Source: Aquatica leii (lineage: Eukaryota; Arthropoda; Insecta; Coleoptera; Lampyridae). From it: 64,000 nt of DNA. The stretch covers positions 30,900,238 to 30,964,237 of the forward strand of contig CM069434.1 in the NCBI GenBank assembly GCA_035610365.1, in the 5' to 3' direction. Each line of letters begins with the position of its first letter. The stretch's first letter is position 1. A program made the translations under genes and the position numbers. The notes beneath the pieces were generated by a model, which was given only the letters and a program-made list of their open reading frames with translations, did not search any database and had not been told where the DNA came from. Positions 32,593 to 45,186 of the stretch are shown here, in pieces.

Positions 32593-34957
32593 CGTAACTA
32601 GTTTAAATTATGCAATGCATTGATATGCACTGCTATAGCTAGCAACACTGACTACTAAATTAGATTTAAAACAACAACACCATATTAAAGTACTCATTTG
32701 TTACCCGAAACAAAACCAGAGTTCTACATAAATACAAATTATAATTATGTTTATATGTTAACAAATACATTTATAAGAAACGGTGTTTTGCATTTTTTGT
32801 GTAAGTAAACTTTATTTTCCTATATCGAATTTTTGTTTGTCTGCTTGTCTGCTATAACAAAGATAAAATTATTAAAAATTTTAATTAAGAGCATATTATT
32901 TTTTAAAAAATTTAGTCTTAAAACAAACACATTTTAAAAATGTAAAAATATGAAAGTTTATTCAACAGCTTTGGAAACATTCTAAATTAAAAATAACCTT
33001 TAGATTAAAACAAATGATAAATAAAAAATCATTTTTTTAATTATTTATATATGATAGATAACTTATCGGTTGATAAACGTTATGAGACCGATAACTGCAT
33101 TTCTCAAAATTTTATCTGTACATAAACTCCACATAAACGGCTATAAGAACGCATTTATTTGAAATACCGCCCCTTTGGCCGCGATTAGACTACAGTAGCG
33201 TACGATCATGCATTTCAGTTTTTTAAAACCACTTTTGTAACATGCGATTGTTTATTTAAAAAAATTAGTAGGTATTCTTGAAAAGTAATAGATTTGTGGT
33301 GAAAGTTCATTCTTAGATAAGTTCTAAACAGATTTATTCTAAACATCTTTTTACTTAAATTGCCACCTGTGTCTTTTTCAAACATATCGCATATTTAGCA
33401 GATAAGATAAACACGTGCATTATAATAAATTTATTTCGACAATCAACATGTTTACGTTACAAAAAAACTTCTTATTAAAAATCATAATAACCGAATTATT
33501 CATATTTATGTATGTAATTTTTAAATGACTTGGAATTATGATACGAGCCGGTAGATTTTAAGTTCAACTTATTCCCAAGTAATCACCTTTGAAGATAAAA
33601 GTTAACCAATGCAATTTTAGTTTTATATCATCTAACACGCCTTTTACAATGCGTTTTACTATGATTATCAAACGTGTGGTTTTCTATGCATATTTCGATA
33701 AGTAAGTTACATCGCTAACAAAAATCTTGGTTCTACATTAGCTGCGCGAAAAGTGATTGACATTCCCAATTTTGCGTGAGACGAGTTATAATAAGTTATA
33801 TGCCGAATAATCCAGACATAGTTTATGTGACGCTTGCGTACATATGCATTGTTACGTATAACTTGTCTCTAGCATTTTTGTTCTTTGTCTAGCATAAGGT
33901 GAATACATCAAACTATAACAGTATAACCTACATAACCTATTGGTTTATTTCGTTTATTTACAAATTGTTTATTTTACTTTTATTTGTGTAAAACGTATTT
34001 GGTAGAATAGATATATCATTTTTTTTGGATAGCTGCTAATTGTTTAATTTTTCTGTTAAATGTTTTAGCAACGCATTATATTCCTTTTCAATTTGATTCT
34101 ACGCAACACGCTCACCGCGTCCGTTTTCTTATTTTTAGTTAAATATTTTGTTGGGCTGACAACCTCTAACAAAATATTCTTTGTTAGAAAATTTTCTCCA
34201 ACGCTCCAATAAAAGAAAATTAAACAAAAACTTGTAAACAGATACAATTATGCCCAGCACGACTTATTTCTGATAAATAATATAAGTATATAGCGACAAT
34301 TGTTATCCATCTAGCGAGTAAAAGTAGAACTAATATATTAGTAAATTACAATCAACGCAAAAAAGATGACTAAATAAGTTTTAAGAAACTTTACTTGCAA
34401 ATCATCAAACCAATACCGTTATATCTAGATAGTTACGTCGAGTTTATGAAATCCTTTTAGAAGCTGGCTATTAATTATTTTATAAATTATTACTTTACTT
34501 GTTTTTCTTACAAAAAGAGCAACAGTGGTAGCAACTGCTGTTACGTTTACTTTTAATATAAAAATTGTTAAACAATAATAGTAATATACATTTTATCTAA
34601 AATGTTTGTATAGTGCGCGTCTGATTGATGTCAGAAAAAAAAGGGCAACGTTCTCCTCTCTCCTCACATAGCAACTAAGACCTAGACACGTCCGAACGCC
34701 TAGAAAGTCAGTGAAATAATTTTAATGCGCTTTGTTTTTATTTCTTTTATACTTGTGTTCCTATGGAAATTTTTGAAAGCGGGGACGAAACTTGGTAAAA
34801 GTAGATAATTTTGTATAGTTTAGGAAACCGTGAAAAACGATGAAAGATTATTACAAACTTCTACTTTGAGTAAAAAAAACACAGTGCACACGATACTAAA
34901 AAAAAATTAAGATAAACGATCCTGAAGTAAAATTATAATGCATGAAGTGGAAGAGAC
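32593..34957. other. Spacer without recognised gene
   Basis: The region is AT-rich, with less AT-rich patches at 33,150-33,220, 33,730-33,860 and 34,620-34,700. Short frames such as 34,065-34,247 (-) show no family features. No repeats from elsewhere in the window were recognised here. Confidence 0.4.
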
Positions 34958-35256
34958 ATGGCAACAGAACCAAAACAACAAAATGAAAACAATGGTAATT
35001 TTTTTTTCCGATATCTTGGGCATTGTTTGTTCTTTCTTTAGATCAAACAGTAAATGGAGTTGTTTCAGTTCACACATTATTAGCTGTTTGTGAGTTTTTT
35101 TCCAAAAATTCAATAACACTGATAGAAGACTTACTATATTTGCGCGATTTACATAACTCCAAGCAAAATTTTTTATGCCTAAATGTAAGATGCTTTTGTG
35201 GAAATTGTTTAAAAACGGTGAAAACAATTAACATGGAGACAATGAGGCTATTTTAG
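34958..35256 (+). CDS. Possible small two-exon gene, function unknown
   Basis: Exon 1 (34,958-34,994) is ATG plus 12 codons (MATEPKQQNENN), with an in-frame stop just upstream. A 47-base intron (34,995-35,041, GTAATT...TTTCTTTAG) joins in phase to exon 2 (35,042-35,256). Exon 2 reads VNGVVSVHTLLAVCEFF, a central LIEDLLYLRDLH helix and then CLNVRCFCGNCLK with four cysteines, ending at TAG. AATAAA lies about 8-10 bases after the stop. The predicted product has 83 residues. Intron size equals that of the neighbouring amine oxidase gene. I recognise no family. The C-terminus ends about 115 bases before PLE 4, so it could be a gene truncated by that insertion. An overlapping minus-strand frame of 106 codons is the competing interpretation. 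Confidence 0.4.
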
Positions 35257-35467
35257 AACATAAATAAAAATAAACTAAAAAGCTATTTCCAGCAGTGGAA
35301 GAAACGTTGGCAAAAGTGTAAAGTACTGTTTTAAAAATAAAAGTTTAGTTATGAAATCTGAAATTTTCGCAGACTTAGGCTTGGTCATAGTCTCTTCTTG
35401 AGAGCCAAAACAAGAAGCAGAACTTGGCCTTTGCCGTATTGTCGTTCGTGAACCCAAACAAACTGAC

Positions 35468-35499
35468 GTTTCGCAAGACATTGCAGCTTGCATCTTCAG
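35468..35499 (-). ncRNA. Hammerhead-like motif in the PLE 4 3' repeat
   Basis: On the minus strand the order is CTGAAGAT, GCAAG, a nine-base loop, CTTGC, GAAAC. The stem is perfect. The upstream box has the same CTGAAGAT variant as the element at 12.5 kb. Confidence 0.5.
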
Positions 35500-35546
35500 A
35501 GTGGTAAATGTCACTGAAAGAAAACGTGTAAATGACGATATTTGTG

Positions 35547-36900
35547 TCCTTTCCAAGAAGGTCAATCTTTGTCTTAGAGGATATAATACTAGTAGCCAAG
35601 ATTTGCTGAGTCTTAAACCGTCTTCTCGGTTTATATTACAGGGATGTTTTTCTATTTCCACAGCTTCGCGGATTAGTCTGGGAAAGTAAAAAGGAGTTCT
35701 AACCAACACTTTAGTTTGGTCAAAGTTCAGCGTGTGTCCTTGGTTCCACACGTGTTCTGCCACTGCTTTTAGTAACTCTGCGGTGTTGCAGTCAGCCATG
35801 TGTTTTTTTACTCTAACTTCAATAGAGCGCCCCGTCTGTCTTATATAACTTGATCCACAGGAACAAGGATTTTTTTAATTCGGGCATGTTTTAGAGCCCC
35901 TTGTTTGTCTTTAGCAGATGTAAACCAGGTGTTCAGGGTATTTTTAGTCGTAAAGACAGTTTTAATATTATGTTTCTTTAGCACCCTGCTTATTTTGTCT
36001 GTCGTTCTTTGACTTTTAGATTTATTGCTCTTTTCCATGCGTTTTGGATCTCTTTGAACCAGTATCCATTTTGTTTAAAGGACTCCAGCAGTGTTTTCTT
36101 TTCCTTTTGTAGATTTGCATTATTTGACACACGTATAGCTTTTTTGGCTAAAGTATGCAAAACAGTATTCTTCTGTACTGGATGGTGATAAGATTCGGCG
36201 TTTAAATATCTATTAGTGTGCGTTTTCTTTCTATAAACGGAATGCCTCGATTTTCCGTTATTTTTTCTTATCACTAGTACATCAAAAAAAGCTAGACTGT
36301 TTTAACTCCATAGTAAATTTAATGCTGTTATGTGCAGAGTTTAGATGTTGATAGAACTGATTTAGTTTATCTTTGCCATGAGGTCATACAACAAATGTAT
36401 CATCAACATATCTGAACCAATTTTTTGGTTTTAATTTAACATTTTTCATAATTTCAGTTTAAAAATATTCCATGTAAATAGTCGCTATAACTGGAAAGAG
36501 CGGTGAACCCATGGCCGCTACTTCTACTTGTTTAAACAAGTTGCCGTTATAACTGAAATAAGTGTTTTTAAAGCACAGTTCTATGAGCAGAACTTCTTCT
36601 TCAGTAATTCTCTCCTTGAGCAAAAACAACACTTTGTGACCGAGACTTTAGTAAAAAGAGATACCACGTCAAAGCTGACTAGAATATCTTCTTTTGTTCT
36701 TTATTTTCTCTACAAAGTCTGTAGAATCTTTATGAGTTTTTGTATTTCCTGTCAACGGCAAGAGTTTTGCAGCTAGATAACGTGCTAACGATTGGGTTGG
36801 TAAATTGATGGTGCTCACTATCCGTCGAAGAGGGACTCCTTTTTTGTGTATCTTGGGAAGACCGTAGATTGGTGGCATAACCGGATTTTTAACAATGATG
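35547..36900 (-). pseudogene. PLE 4 reverse transcriptase / GIY-YIG polyprotein remnant
   Basis: The body starts at MPPIYGLPKIHKKGVPLRRI (36,878), a conserved early polymerase block, so the N-terminus is missing. It proceeds through YVDD (36,410-36,399) and a frame 36,274-35,990 with HSVYRKKTHTNRYLNAESYH. The endonuclease follows near 35,870-35,600 with NPCSCGSSYIRQTGRS and later PRLIREAVEIEKHP and NREDG. The catalytic YIG triplet reads YIR here, so the nuclease would be impaired even without the stops and frameshifts. Confidence 0.85.
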
Positions 36901-36987
36901 ATTAACGAATAGGTTCGTTAATCACGCTAATCGCTATTGGTATAAATATCGTCATTTACACTTTTTCTTTCAGTGACATTTACTACT

Positions 36988-37019
36988 CTGAAGATGCAAG
37001 CTGCAATGTCTTGCGAAAC
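36988..37019 (+). ncRNA. Hammerhead-like motif in the inverted PLE 4 5' repeat
   Basis: This is an identical arrangement to 35,499-35,468, now on the plus strand: CTGAAGAT, GCAAG/CTTGC stem, GAAAC. Both repeats of this element keep the same sequence, so the CTGAAGAT variant is a property of the family rather than local decay. Confidence 0.5.
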
Positions 37020-37085
37020 GTCAGTTTGTTTGGGTTCACAAACGACAATACGGCAAAGACCAAGTTCTACTTCTTGTTTTGGCTC

Positions 37086-37470
37086 TCAAGAAGAAACTAT
37101 GACCAAGCCTAAGTCTGAGTGTTTTACTACGACGCAGTTTAAGCCGAAATTCGCAAGAACGTACAGTAAAGTGTATTTTATGTAATATTTTTTATACGTA
37201 ATTAAGGAACCAGAATTTTCATTTCTAACTTTGATTTTTTGTGTTTAAGATAAAGAATATTTTTCCTAAACTTTTATTTCGTATCTATTTGTACACAAAT
37301 TTGTAACTTGAAACTGCACATGTGGAATATAATCATATTTTTAGGTTAGACCCTACATATAAAATTTTAAACTTTCGCGGTTGTTATGTTTAAGATTATA
37401 AGCGACTTTCGGCTTAGACCGCGTCGTAGTAAAACACCCAGACTTAGGCTTGGTCATAGTCTCTTCTTGA
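37086..37470. repeat. Second fold-back of PLE terminal-repeat sequence
   Basis: Arms 37,086-37,154 and 37,402-37,470 are reverse complements, about 69 bases each with few mismatches. The left arm is the outer end of the PLE 4 5' repeat. The right arm is a third terminal-repeat fragment, again inverted. The 247-base spacer is AT-rich and unrecognised. The result is a chain of three terminal repeats in alternating orientation over 2.1 kb. Confidence 0.8.
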
Positions 37471-37505
37471 CAGGGGTATTCCGTTAGAAAAATTTTGTAC
37501 GTAAC

Positions 37506-39418
37506 AATTTATATATCAATACGTGGTAAAATTGTATCTGTCAGCTTTTTGAAACACCGTTTCAATGTTGCAGATTAGAAACAATACTAAAAGAATAAGT
37601 AAGTGAAATATATGCCACTATTTACGAGCCTTCCTTAAAGCAAGTACGCAAATTAAATATTTTAGCGAGCTACTGACGTCAAGCCAATTAAAAACGTTTT
37701 ACTTTGCGCGTAAAATATTTAAACTGTTTATGGATATTTTGAAGCCGTTAAGTGATATTTTTCAAAAATTCTTTTGTTGGTCTAATGTGACTTAGTATTT
37801 TTACATTTTTGAGTTGTAAAACACAGTTATAAAATGTTTGGGACTTTCCTATTGTTAACAATTTAGGTTTTGGCATACATAAATTTTCTTATTGACTGGC
37901 TGCAAAAGTCAAATGTTGTAAATAATCGATATTTTTTAAACTGATATTAGTTATTAATATTAATTTTTGCATGATATTAATGTATTTATAAAATTAAAAT
38001 AGTAAATCATTTTAAATTAACTAAATTTGCATGTTTTTAAAACACCTAAATTGTACTTACCATTTTTCTAAATATAGACGAATAGCTAAAAGTTAATTGT
38101 TCAGTAATATACACTTATAACTTGTAGTATAAACGCTCATAAATTGACATTAAATAAATAAAAAGTTTTATTATTTTAGGTATTTATTACATGTATTACC
38201 AACACAAGCTTTTAAATTGTTTAAATTGATTTTGATTAATATTAAAATTTTTAGTCGTAGAAAAAGTATAGTATGTAATAAGTAAGGAATGTGCATTGCC
38301 GGCTCGGCGGCTTGTTTTTATTTTACTTGGCAATGACAACCATTCCTTACTCAGTATACAATATACTAATTTAAATTGATATAGTTAAATAGGTTTTAAC
38401 ACGTCTAACATTATGTAAAACGACACCATTTGTATTTTTTTGTGAGAAAGAAAAATAAAAATTAAATACTACTTTATACGTTTTTTACTTTACGACAACA
38501 TAATTTTAATAAAATGTTTTTAATTTAAACAATTGTCAAATAAAGAATGAAGTTTAAATTAGAAATTTTTTTGTTAGTATTTTTTTTATTTTTTTTAAGC
38601 ATTTTTTATAAAGCTTTTTTATTATAGTGTTTTAATTTTTATTGTTTTTTCAACTTTGTGTGGGAAAATATCAGTATAAACATTTTGCCTTTGAGTCTTT
38701 AAAATATTGTTTTAAACTTTGTAAACTATTTCTAATATAATTTTTTTAAATATTTTTTTATTGGTGTATTTTATTTTCAGTAAAGCAATAAAAAATGTAT
38801 AGTTTGATTGAATAAGTTTCTAAGAATACACATTATGTATTCTAACACTTAAGAAGTGATATATTTATATGTAATAAACATTCTAATAGCGTACACAATA
38901 TTTATATTTGTTTTAATGTCTGCATAATAGTATATTAAAAAATGAGTTCCATAAAAGTCTTATGAACGAGTTTATACTATTGTTTAGAATTTGCGCCTTT
39001 TTAAGCTAATTTTATAAAATCTAGAAAATAGGCTATATTTAATAAATTTTATGTTCTAGTTTTATCTATCTCACCAAACAAATTACGTCTTTTATTACCT
39101 TATCAAATGAAACCATCTTATTAGACTACCAAAAATCGTGTTCTCATATTTGTCGTGTTTGTCATAATATGTCGTTGTGTGTAATTAATTAACATTATTT
39201 ATTTATCATTAATTTTTTTTGACTCAGTGGTAAGTTATTTCTTATATTGTGATTGACTCCTAGTTTGGTTTTATAAATTTAAAAATTAAGCGTTTTAAGA
39301 AAATAAAAACATTGTAAAAATTTTTGACTAGTTAGGTTTTTACTTTTCTGACACATGTTTATAGATGTTTGTTATTTGTACTTAAACTATTTTGTTTCTT
39401 AATAAATAAAAGAGCGGC
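37506..39418. other. AT-rich spacer with a small hairpin
   Basis: No gene recognised. A hairpin with arms 38,281-38,300 and 38,329-38,351 encloses a GC-rich loop (CCGGCTCGGCGGC). Imperfect complementarity continues outward to about 38,266 and 38,361. One arm with its flank recurs at 50,196-50,234, which points to a tiny inverted-repeat element. Confidence 0.55.
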
Positions 39419-39447
39419 CTGATAGTGTTCGTTAAACAAGACGAAAC
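39419..39447 (+). ncRNA. Hammerhead-like motif (isolated, degenerate)
   Basis: CTGATA at 39,419 is followed by GTGTTCG, a short loop and CAAGAC, then GAAAC at 39,443-39,447. The stem has mismatches. No PLE coding sequence lies nearby, so it is probably a terminal-repeat scrap. Confidence 0.35.
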
Positions 39448-42211
39448 GTCGCATGTAATCTAAAGTGAATGTTTCCGTGTATCTTCCTATAAAAAGAATC
39501 ATTAATTTGATCAACATCCGACATTATTGACCCTAGTAGCATAAAATCTTTTAAATATATGTTTTCAACATATGGCAAACATTAGATGTAAATGTCGTCT
39601 CAATATTTGTTTCCGATATATGTGAAATATTACTTTTTACTATGCTCTACATGTATCTCACTATTATTGGATAATTGTAAAATATATACCTATGTATATT
39701 TGCAAATTATATTTGATGTGGTTTTTTTTACTACGCATTTTACAGTTTTTATTGAACCGTATTGAAACACTGCGGATGTTCTGTAAAAACAGGTTTATTT
39801 ATAAAAACGACACTAACAAAATAAAATTATAAATGATGAATACAACATAAATATAAAACCTGTATACATTTGAAACATTTTTAAAAAACAAGTACACAAA
39901 AACAATTGTATCCTAAAGTTACTTATTACTATCCTTACATATTACATAGGTACTACATAAATGTTCTAAATTTTGCCAAATATAACGATACCGATTTACG
40001 TATGTAACATCCGTTACATTAGAAAGTCGTCTTGTGATAGCATCTGAAAAAAAATACGCAATTAAGATTTACTCTACCAAGTTGTATTAAAAAATTTACA
40101 TTTTACAATAATAATTATGAAATGCATTAAAATGTAATAAAGTTATTTTAATTGGTATAAAATATACCGACAGATGATTTTAGTTTAAATTTTTCAATAA
40201 AGAATCTATGAAGACATTTGTTTTTTTTTTGGTTTACAGAAATTTCGGCAGCATTATTATTTCTATTTATTTAATCACTTTAATAAAGCATCTACTATAT
40301 ATTGTAATGTTTGTGTTTTTACCGACTAGCATGAATTAATGAAATTACAAAAAACTTCAAACATGATTACTTTTAAAAATACACAAAAGCATATATTTTT
40401 TAAAATGTGTTGTTTATTATTTATTGACCATAGTTGCGTAAATAAAAGCATTTCTTTAATGTATGTTTTTTATGAATGATGACCGTTAAAATTTCGTTGA
40501 ATTATTTTCTGTAAACGTTGAAGCAAACATCGAATTTGGGGTGTACTCACTGCGTTAAAATAAATTATTTACAAAATGACTTTTTGCTTTTTTCTATTTA
40601 GAAAGCATAATGCAAAAATAAAAAATAAAAAAATTAATAGGCACTTAGCTGATTATACAAATACGTTGCACTAAAACTCGATATAAAAATTTAAACTTTG
40701 CAAACTGCAAACACGAAATCCAAATAGATATTAGTAAAAAAAAATTTCTTTATTCTTGTTTAGGGTCTATATAACTGTTTCTGACCTCATTACCCAAAAG
40801 CAGGTAGATAATAAACATTTTCAATGTTGCAAGGAATTCTACGAAATTTACTAAAAGGTAATTTGTGTAAACCCGCTTAGAATGCCACAAAAATATTTGG
40901 AAAAGATTACCTTTAAAATCATAAATACCTACTAGCATTACTAGTAATTTTACAGTAATTACATTACCTAAAATTTCTTTGCAGCAAATGTAGTTTATTA
41001 TTGTAATTATTATATTATAGTTTTAGTTATAACGCAATTGGTTTTTTAATTCAATTTAAACGCAAATGTCTCGATTTCATATTCCCTTGTGTAATTTTTT
41101 AATAATTAAATTGCGTTTCTTATACAATTTTTAACAGATTACATACTATGGTTTTGGATTAGTTTTTATTAAAATATACGCACATAAAAATAATTTTTAA
41201 AATAAGCATAATAAAATGGTGAGAATATCGTGTTAAGGTTTTTAGCAAAAAAAAAAGCTTAAGGAAAACGTTTAACATCTATAAATACGTAAATTTAAAA
41301 ATACAATTAAAAATAAGCATAAAAAAGTTGGATACTGATTAAACATAAATATTAGCTTTATACATAATTATAATATATATTTTATGTCAGCGAAACTTTA
41401 AAAAATTATATTGTTAGTACATATTTTTATAACATTTTTTTGATCTAGTTTTACAATATTTAGAATACATTTTCTACATCTGCATTAAGTATCTACAATT
41501 AAAATATTTACCTGATGTCATGTAAACCTTGAACACATTTGTAAGGTTTTAAAATATAACAATGATATTGTACGTATATATTTTTAGAATCTTAGTATTA
41601 TACACTTTAACAATATCAAGAATTATACCAAGGAATGTTTAACCGACTTTGAATATTGTACCAAGATTATTAGAGTATCGTACATATATTTTGTGCTACT
41701 AGAAAATCAGTTAATTTAAAATATAAGTCGCTAATAACAATCTTGTAAAAAAAATTTTAAAAATGCATAAATTCGTATTAGAACACGCATATGACGTCAT
41801 TTGGGTGTTTTAATAAGAACTATTAAAGATGCAAATTATGAAATAGTGTATTAAACCACTAGGTTTATAAAAGACAAATTTAGCGCACAAGACTGAAGTT
41901 TAGAAAACGACTCGCGTTTTGTTTTGTGATAAATTTAAGTTGTGAATTAAGTTGTTTATGTTTTACCTAAATCTAAATTAAAAACATGTTCTCCACCCCA
42001 CCTAAAATCAGAAATGTTGCAAAGAATGTACTAAATAATTTTGTATCTACAAAGTTTAAAAAAAAAACAAAGTAAACTACGAATATTTTAATAGTTGGTA
42101 TTTAGAAATGAAATCTCTGAAAAAATTTTCTTTATTATTGTAAAATATTCAATACCAAAGAACTGTTAAAATAGTAGTTTACGTAACATGAGTCGAAAGT
42201 AAGAAATAGCA
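39448..42211. other. AT-rich spacer without recognised gene
   Basis: Only short chance frames are present, such as 40,750-40,938 (-). Nothing shared with other parts of the window was seen. Confidence 0.4.
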
Positions 42212-42510
42212 TAACGAACGTTAATGCGACGCGAGGCTGCACGGCCGAGCGTTGCATGTGAGTGAGTTATGCTATGATTCTTTCGACGAGAGTAATATAC
42301 ATTATTTTTTGTGTTGCCTTTTATAAATTTTTGAAAAAATAAAATAAAAATCAACAGAAATATAATGTTGGTACTACATTTATTACTAAATCTGTTTAAT
42401 TTTATGTGGATTCCTAGTTTTTATTTTGCCACCCTAGAGCTTTTTTTGTTTATTACGTAACTACACTAACGAACGAATATTGACGTTTGCAATGTTGGCA
42501 ACACAAAAAA
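42212..42510 (-). repeat. Dispersed GC-rich-core repeat, copy 2 (inverted)
   Basis: This is the reverse complement of 3,929-4,355. The GC-rich core and both flanks align well, and about 100 bases of copy 1 are absent. A minus-strand frame (42,354-42,166) reads RRKNHSITHSHATLGRAASR through the core, and the same peptide can be read in copy 1. Coding status is doubtful because the similarity is just as high outside that frame. Confidence 0.75.
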
Positions 42511-44200
42511 TATATTTAAAAACAGATATATAAAAATTTTCTGTATTGTTAGCATTCTTGAAGAAATTATCAACATGATTTGAAACTAAAAAATCGAAAA
42601 TTTTAGAACTAACCCATCGTTTTATAAATGCAGCAGATGACAGAACATATTTGGTTTATAAGGTAAATGAAGTACTATAAAATTTTCTAACACTTAGGTA
42701 CCTTACACATAAATACTACAAGATAATAAGCTCTCGTGCATGTTAATTTACAAAAATCACATATCAGTTTAGTTGAGTTCTGTACAATACATATATAATC
42801 TAGTAAAACTATTCTAGCTTAGTAAATTTAAATACATTTTTAGATTATCGTTATATCGGTTACAATGATGCATGTAGGCATGAGCAAATAGTGTTAATTT
42901 AAAAGTGATGTTATTTTGATATCTATACCTATAACAAAAAACTACATGCACACGCAATTTATGATATCAGACAAATTACGGATTGATTTAGTAAACAAAA
43001 ATCACAGTCTTCGTCTTAAGCATCAAGTTTTTTAAAACTGCCGGAATCAAAGCTTTTTATTAGGAAATGTTTGCGAATTGCTGAAGACTGCTGCAATCAA
43101 AAAATAGATGTAGCTCATAAACGTGTAGTTAATGCCAGTACTTCTACCGTATTTTTACAACAACCATTAGATTACATAACGGTTACTGTAAATCAGCAAC
43201 AAAAGAAAATAGAGTTATTTAGCAACACAAAACGTACTGGAGCTCACGATTAATGCATAGTTTCAATGGTGATTGTATTACATGCAAAAGCTGTTAAAAG
43301 TATATTGCTTGAACAAAAATAACGTAAACGAAGTATTTGCCGGTGTTTAGTGAAGATGGGGTCGTGAGTTAAATTTGAAAAGTCGTGAATGATTTTGTAA
43401 AATAAACGTCGAAATTAAAGGGCGCCAGGAAGATGTATAACTCAAAAGGAATTCTAGGCCTTGCCAATCACAAGCCCACTATTGTTGGAAACACTCTAAA
43501 TAGATTTATGTTATCAGAGTGTATTACACTAAAATCTAAAATGATATAAAATGCACATAACGCGAAGACCGACAAAATTAAGCCTTTGTTACAAGTTTAA
43601 CTATTTAACATTTATTTCACAAAAATAAAACTAAGTGAATGAGTAAACAAAAACAAAACAAAATGCAAATAGTAAAAAAACATGATTAAAATAAAATAAA
43701 AACGTTATAAAATAAATTAAAAAAGAATCTACGCAATTTTGCCAAACGGCGATGTCAAATTTTATACGAGCGTTTTTTATTCATTTCCTGTTAACGTTTG
43801 GTATAATACAGACCGTTCTTAGCGGTCTTTCTGTCTCAACAAGGTTTTCATTATTAAATTGTTTTACGCCATTCCACGTGAATATGTGAACGAATTTTGC
43901 GTATTGTTTAGTGAAAGTTTATCTTGGGGTATGTGATTTTATAACGGTTTTTTTTTGTGTTGAGGGCTTAAATTCATTTTTTAGCGGGTCCGATCCCTCC
44001 ACCAGTAACCTTATCAATGACGTTGGTAACACCTGCTTGTCGAAAAGTTTACATGACGCCAGGTCGTTGAAGGCTAAGCGGTTGAACACCATTTTATGGG
44101 AAGAAATACTTAAACAAGTGCGAAATTAATTAGAAAGAACCTCCCCACAAAACCATAAGTTCCATGTAGGTTCGATAAGCATTCCCAAATATTCATTTCT
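42511..44200. other. Spacer with possible LTR-like sequence and two short ORFs
   Basis: A TGGCGCCC octamer on the minus strand (43,427-43,420) has the form of the start of an LTR-element primer-binding site. The less AT-rich DNA to its right (43,730-44,160) could be an old LTR, but no ends or gag were found. Plus-strand frames 43,071-43,253 and 43,911-44,129 (the latter with SDPSTSNLINDVGNTCLSKS) are unrecognised. Confidence 0.35.
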
Positions 44201-44260
44201 AAAGCATTCCAATAGTAGTTTGTGTATGGACTTCTAATAACACACTTAATTTAAAACGTA

Positions 44261-44552
44261 TTCTATAAGAATGCCTATATAAGAAGAATAAAGTACTCTA
44301 AAAGATTCTTTTAAAAACACTTTTATAGGAATACTATATTTAATTTAAGAAAGAAGTGCTTATAGCAGCCTTAAAATGGCAGTTGATTGGAATTACTAAA
44401 GTATTAGAAATGTAGCATTCTAATGGCGTTCCCATATTGATTCTATAACAATGCATATAGAAGCAGAATAAAGTACCCTAAAAGATTCCTTTAAAATCAC
44501 TCCTATAGGCCTTCTATATTGATATAAAAAATAAAGTGTTTATAGCAGCCTT
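44261..44552 (+). repeat. Tandem duplication, 180-bp period
   Basis: Segments 44,261-44,372 and 44,441-44,552 align at a constant offset of 180 bases, sharing TTCTATAA, AGAATAAAGTAC, CTAAAAGATTC and TATAGCAGCCTT. Around them the word AGCATTCTAATGG and variants recur at about 44,201, 44,412, 45,665, 45,754 and 45,856. The region may be a larger, mostly decayed tandem array. Confidence 0.7.
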
Positions 44553-45166
44553 GACAATGTATTAAAATTCAAGTATTACGATTAACATGATAACATTCTT
44601 TTAGTGTTTTAGTACCTCTAAAATCGGTTTAATCGTTCTTTATTTGAGATAAAGAAATATAATTTTTAATATCAGAAAACCGTTTGTACAAGTTGCTAAA
44701 TTCTACTCCCTAAACAAAAATACCTTCCTGTAGAGATTACACGCCCATATCTAAATTTTGTTGATAAAGATATGTACGCAATAAAACACCTATGCATTCG
44801 CGTTTGATACTGTAAATGTAAATAAGATTGTTGATTTCTGAGAATTGTGACGAGATATGTACCGTCTACCGAGTTTGATTCACCAGAAACGCTTCTAAGT
44901 AAGTACTTATACAGTTACGGGTATATGCAGTTTTACGTTTACGAAAGGAAGACGACTTCGGGCTTAGTCTATATTTGTAAATGTGTTCTTTTTTGTGCTG
45001 AATTAAAGAAGAAAAAGCTATTAGAAGTTCTGCTGATTTAAGTAAAAGTAAGTACAAAAAGAAACAATTGACAACATATCTATTTTTGTACGATCAGCTT
45101 ATCCACGTTTTAGCGCTTTATTGTTATTGTTTATTTTTTACTTGGCATCCAGTTATTTTTTTAGAA

Positions 45167-45186
45167 CAGGGGTGGCCAACCTGCGG
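45167..45186 (+). mobile_element. Possible hAT transposon end
   Basis: The 20 bases CAGGGGTGGCCAACCTGCGG resemble the terminal inverted repeat of many hAT elements. The sequence inside does not continue the usual GC-rich pattern and the opposite end was not found. Only an orphan terminus can be proposed. Confidence 0.3.

Larger units (their letters stand above)
35372..37116 (-). mobile_element. Penelope-like retroelement PLE 4 framed by inverted terminal repeats
   Basis: A minus-strand PLE body (about 36,900-35,546) is flanked by the same 173-base terminal repeat in opposite orientations: 35,545-35,372 (-) at its 3' end and 36,944-37,116 (+) beyond its 5' end. Inverted placement of the terminal repeats is known for Penelope elements. 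A ten-base-arm hairpin (36,899-36,922) sits exactly between body and upstream repeat. The family is distinct from PLE 1/3 and PLE 2. Confidence 0.85.

Noticed and set aside
34907..35227. Minus-strand frame of 106 codons
   Set aside because: It overlaps the plus-strand two-exon model, which has splice, start and polyadenylation signals. The minus frame is rich in Leu/Phe/Ile, as expected for the complement of A-rich sequence. Not excluded, but less supported.
36973..37185. Plus-strand 70-codon frame with cysteines
   Set aside because: It is the inverted PLE 4 terminal repeat. The same peptide appears on the minus strand at 35.4-35.5 kb, so no separate gene is implied.
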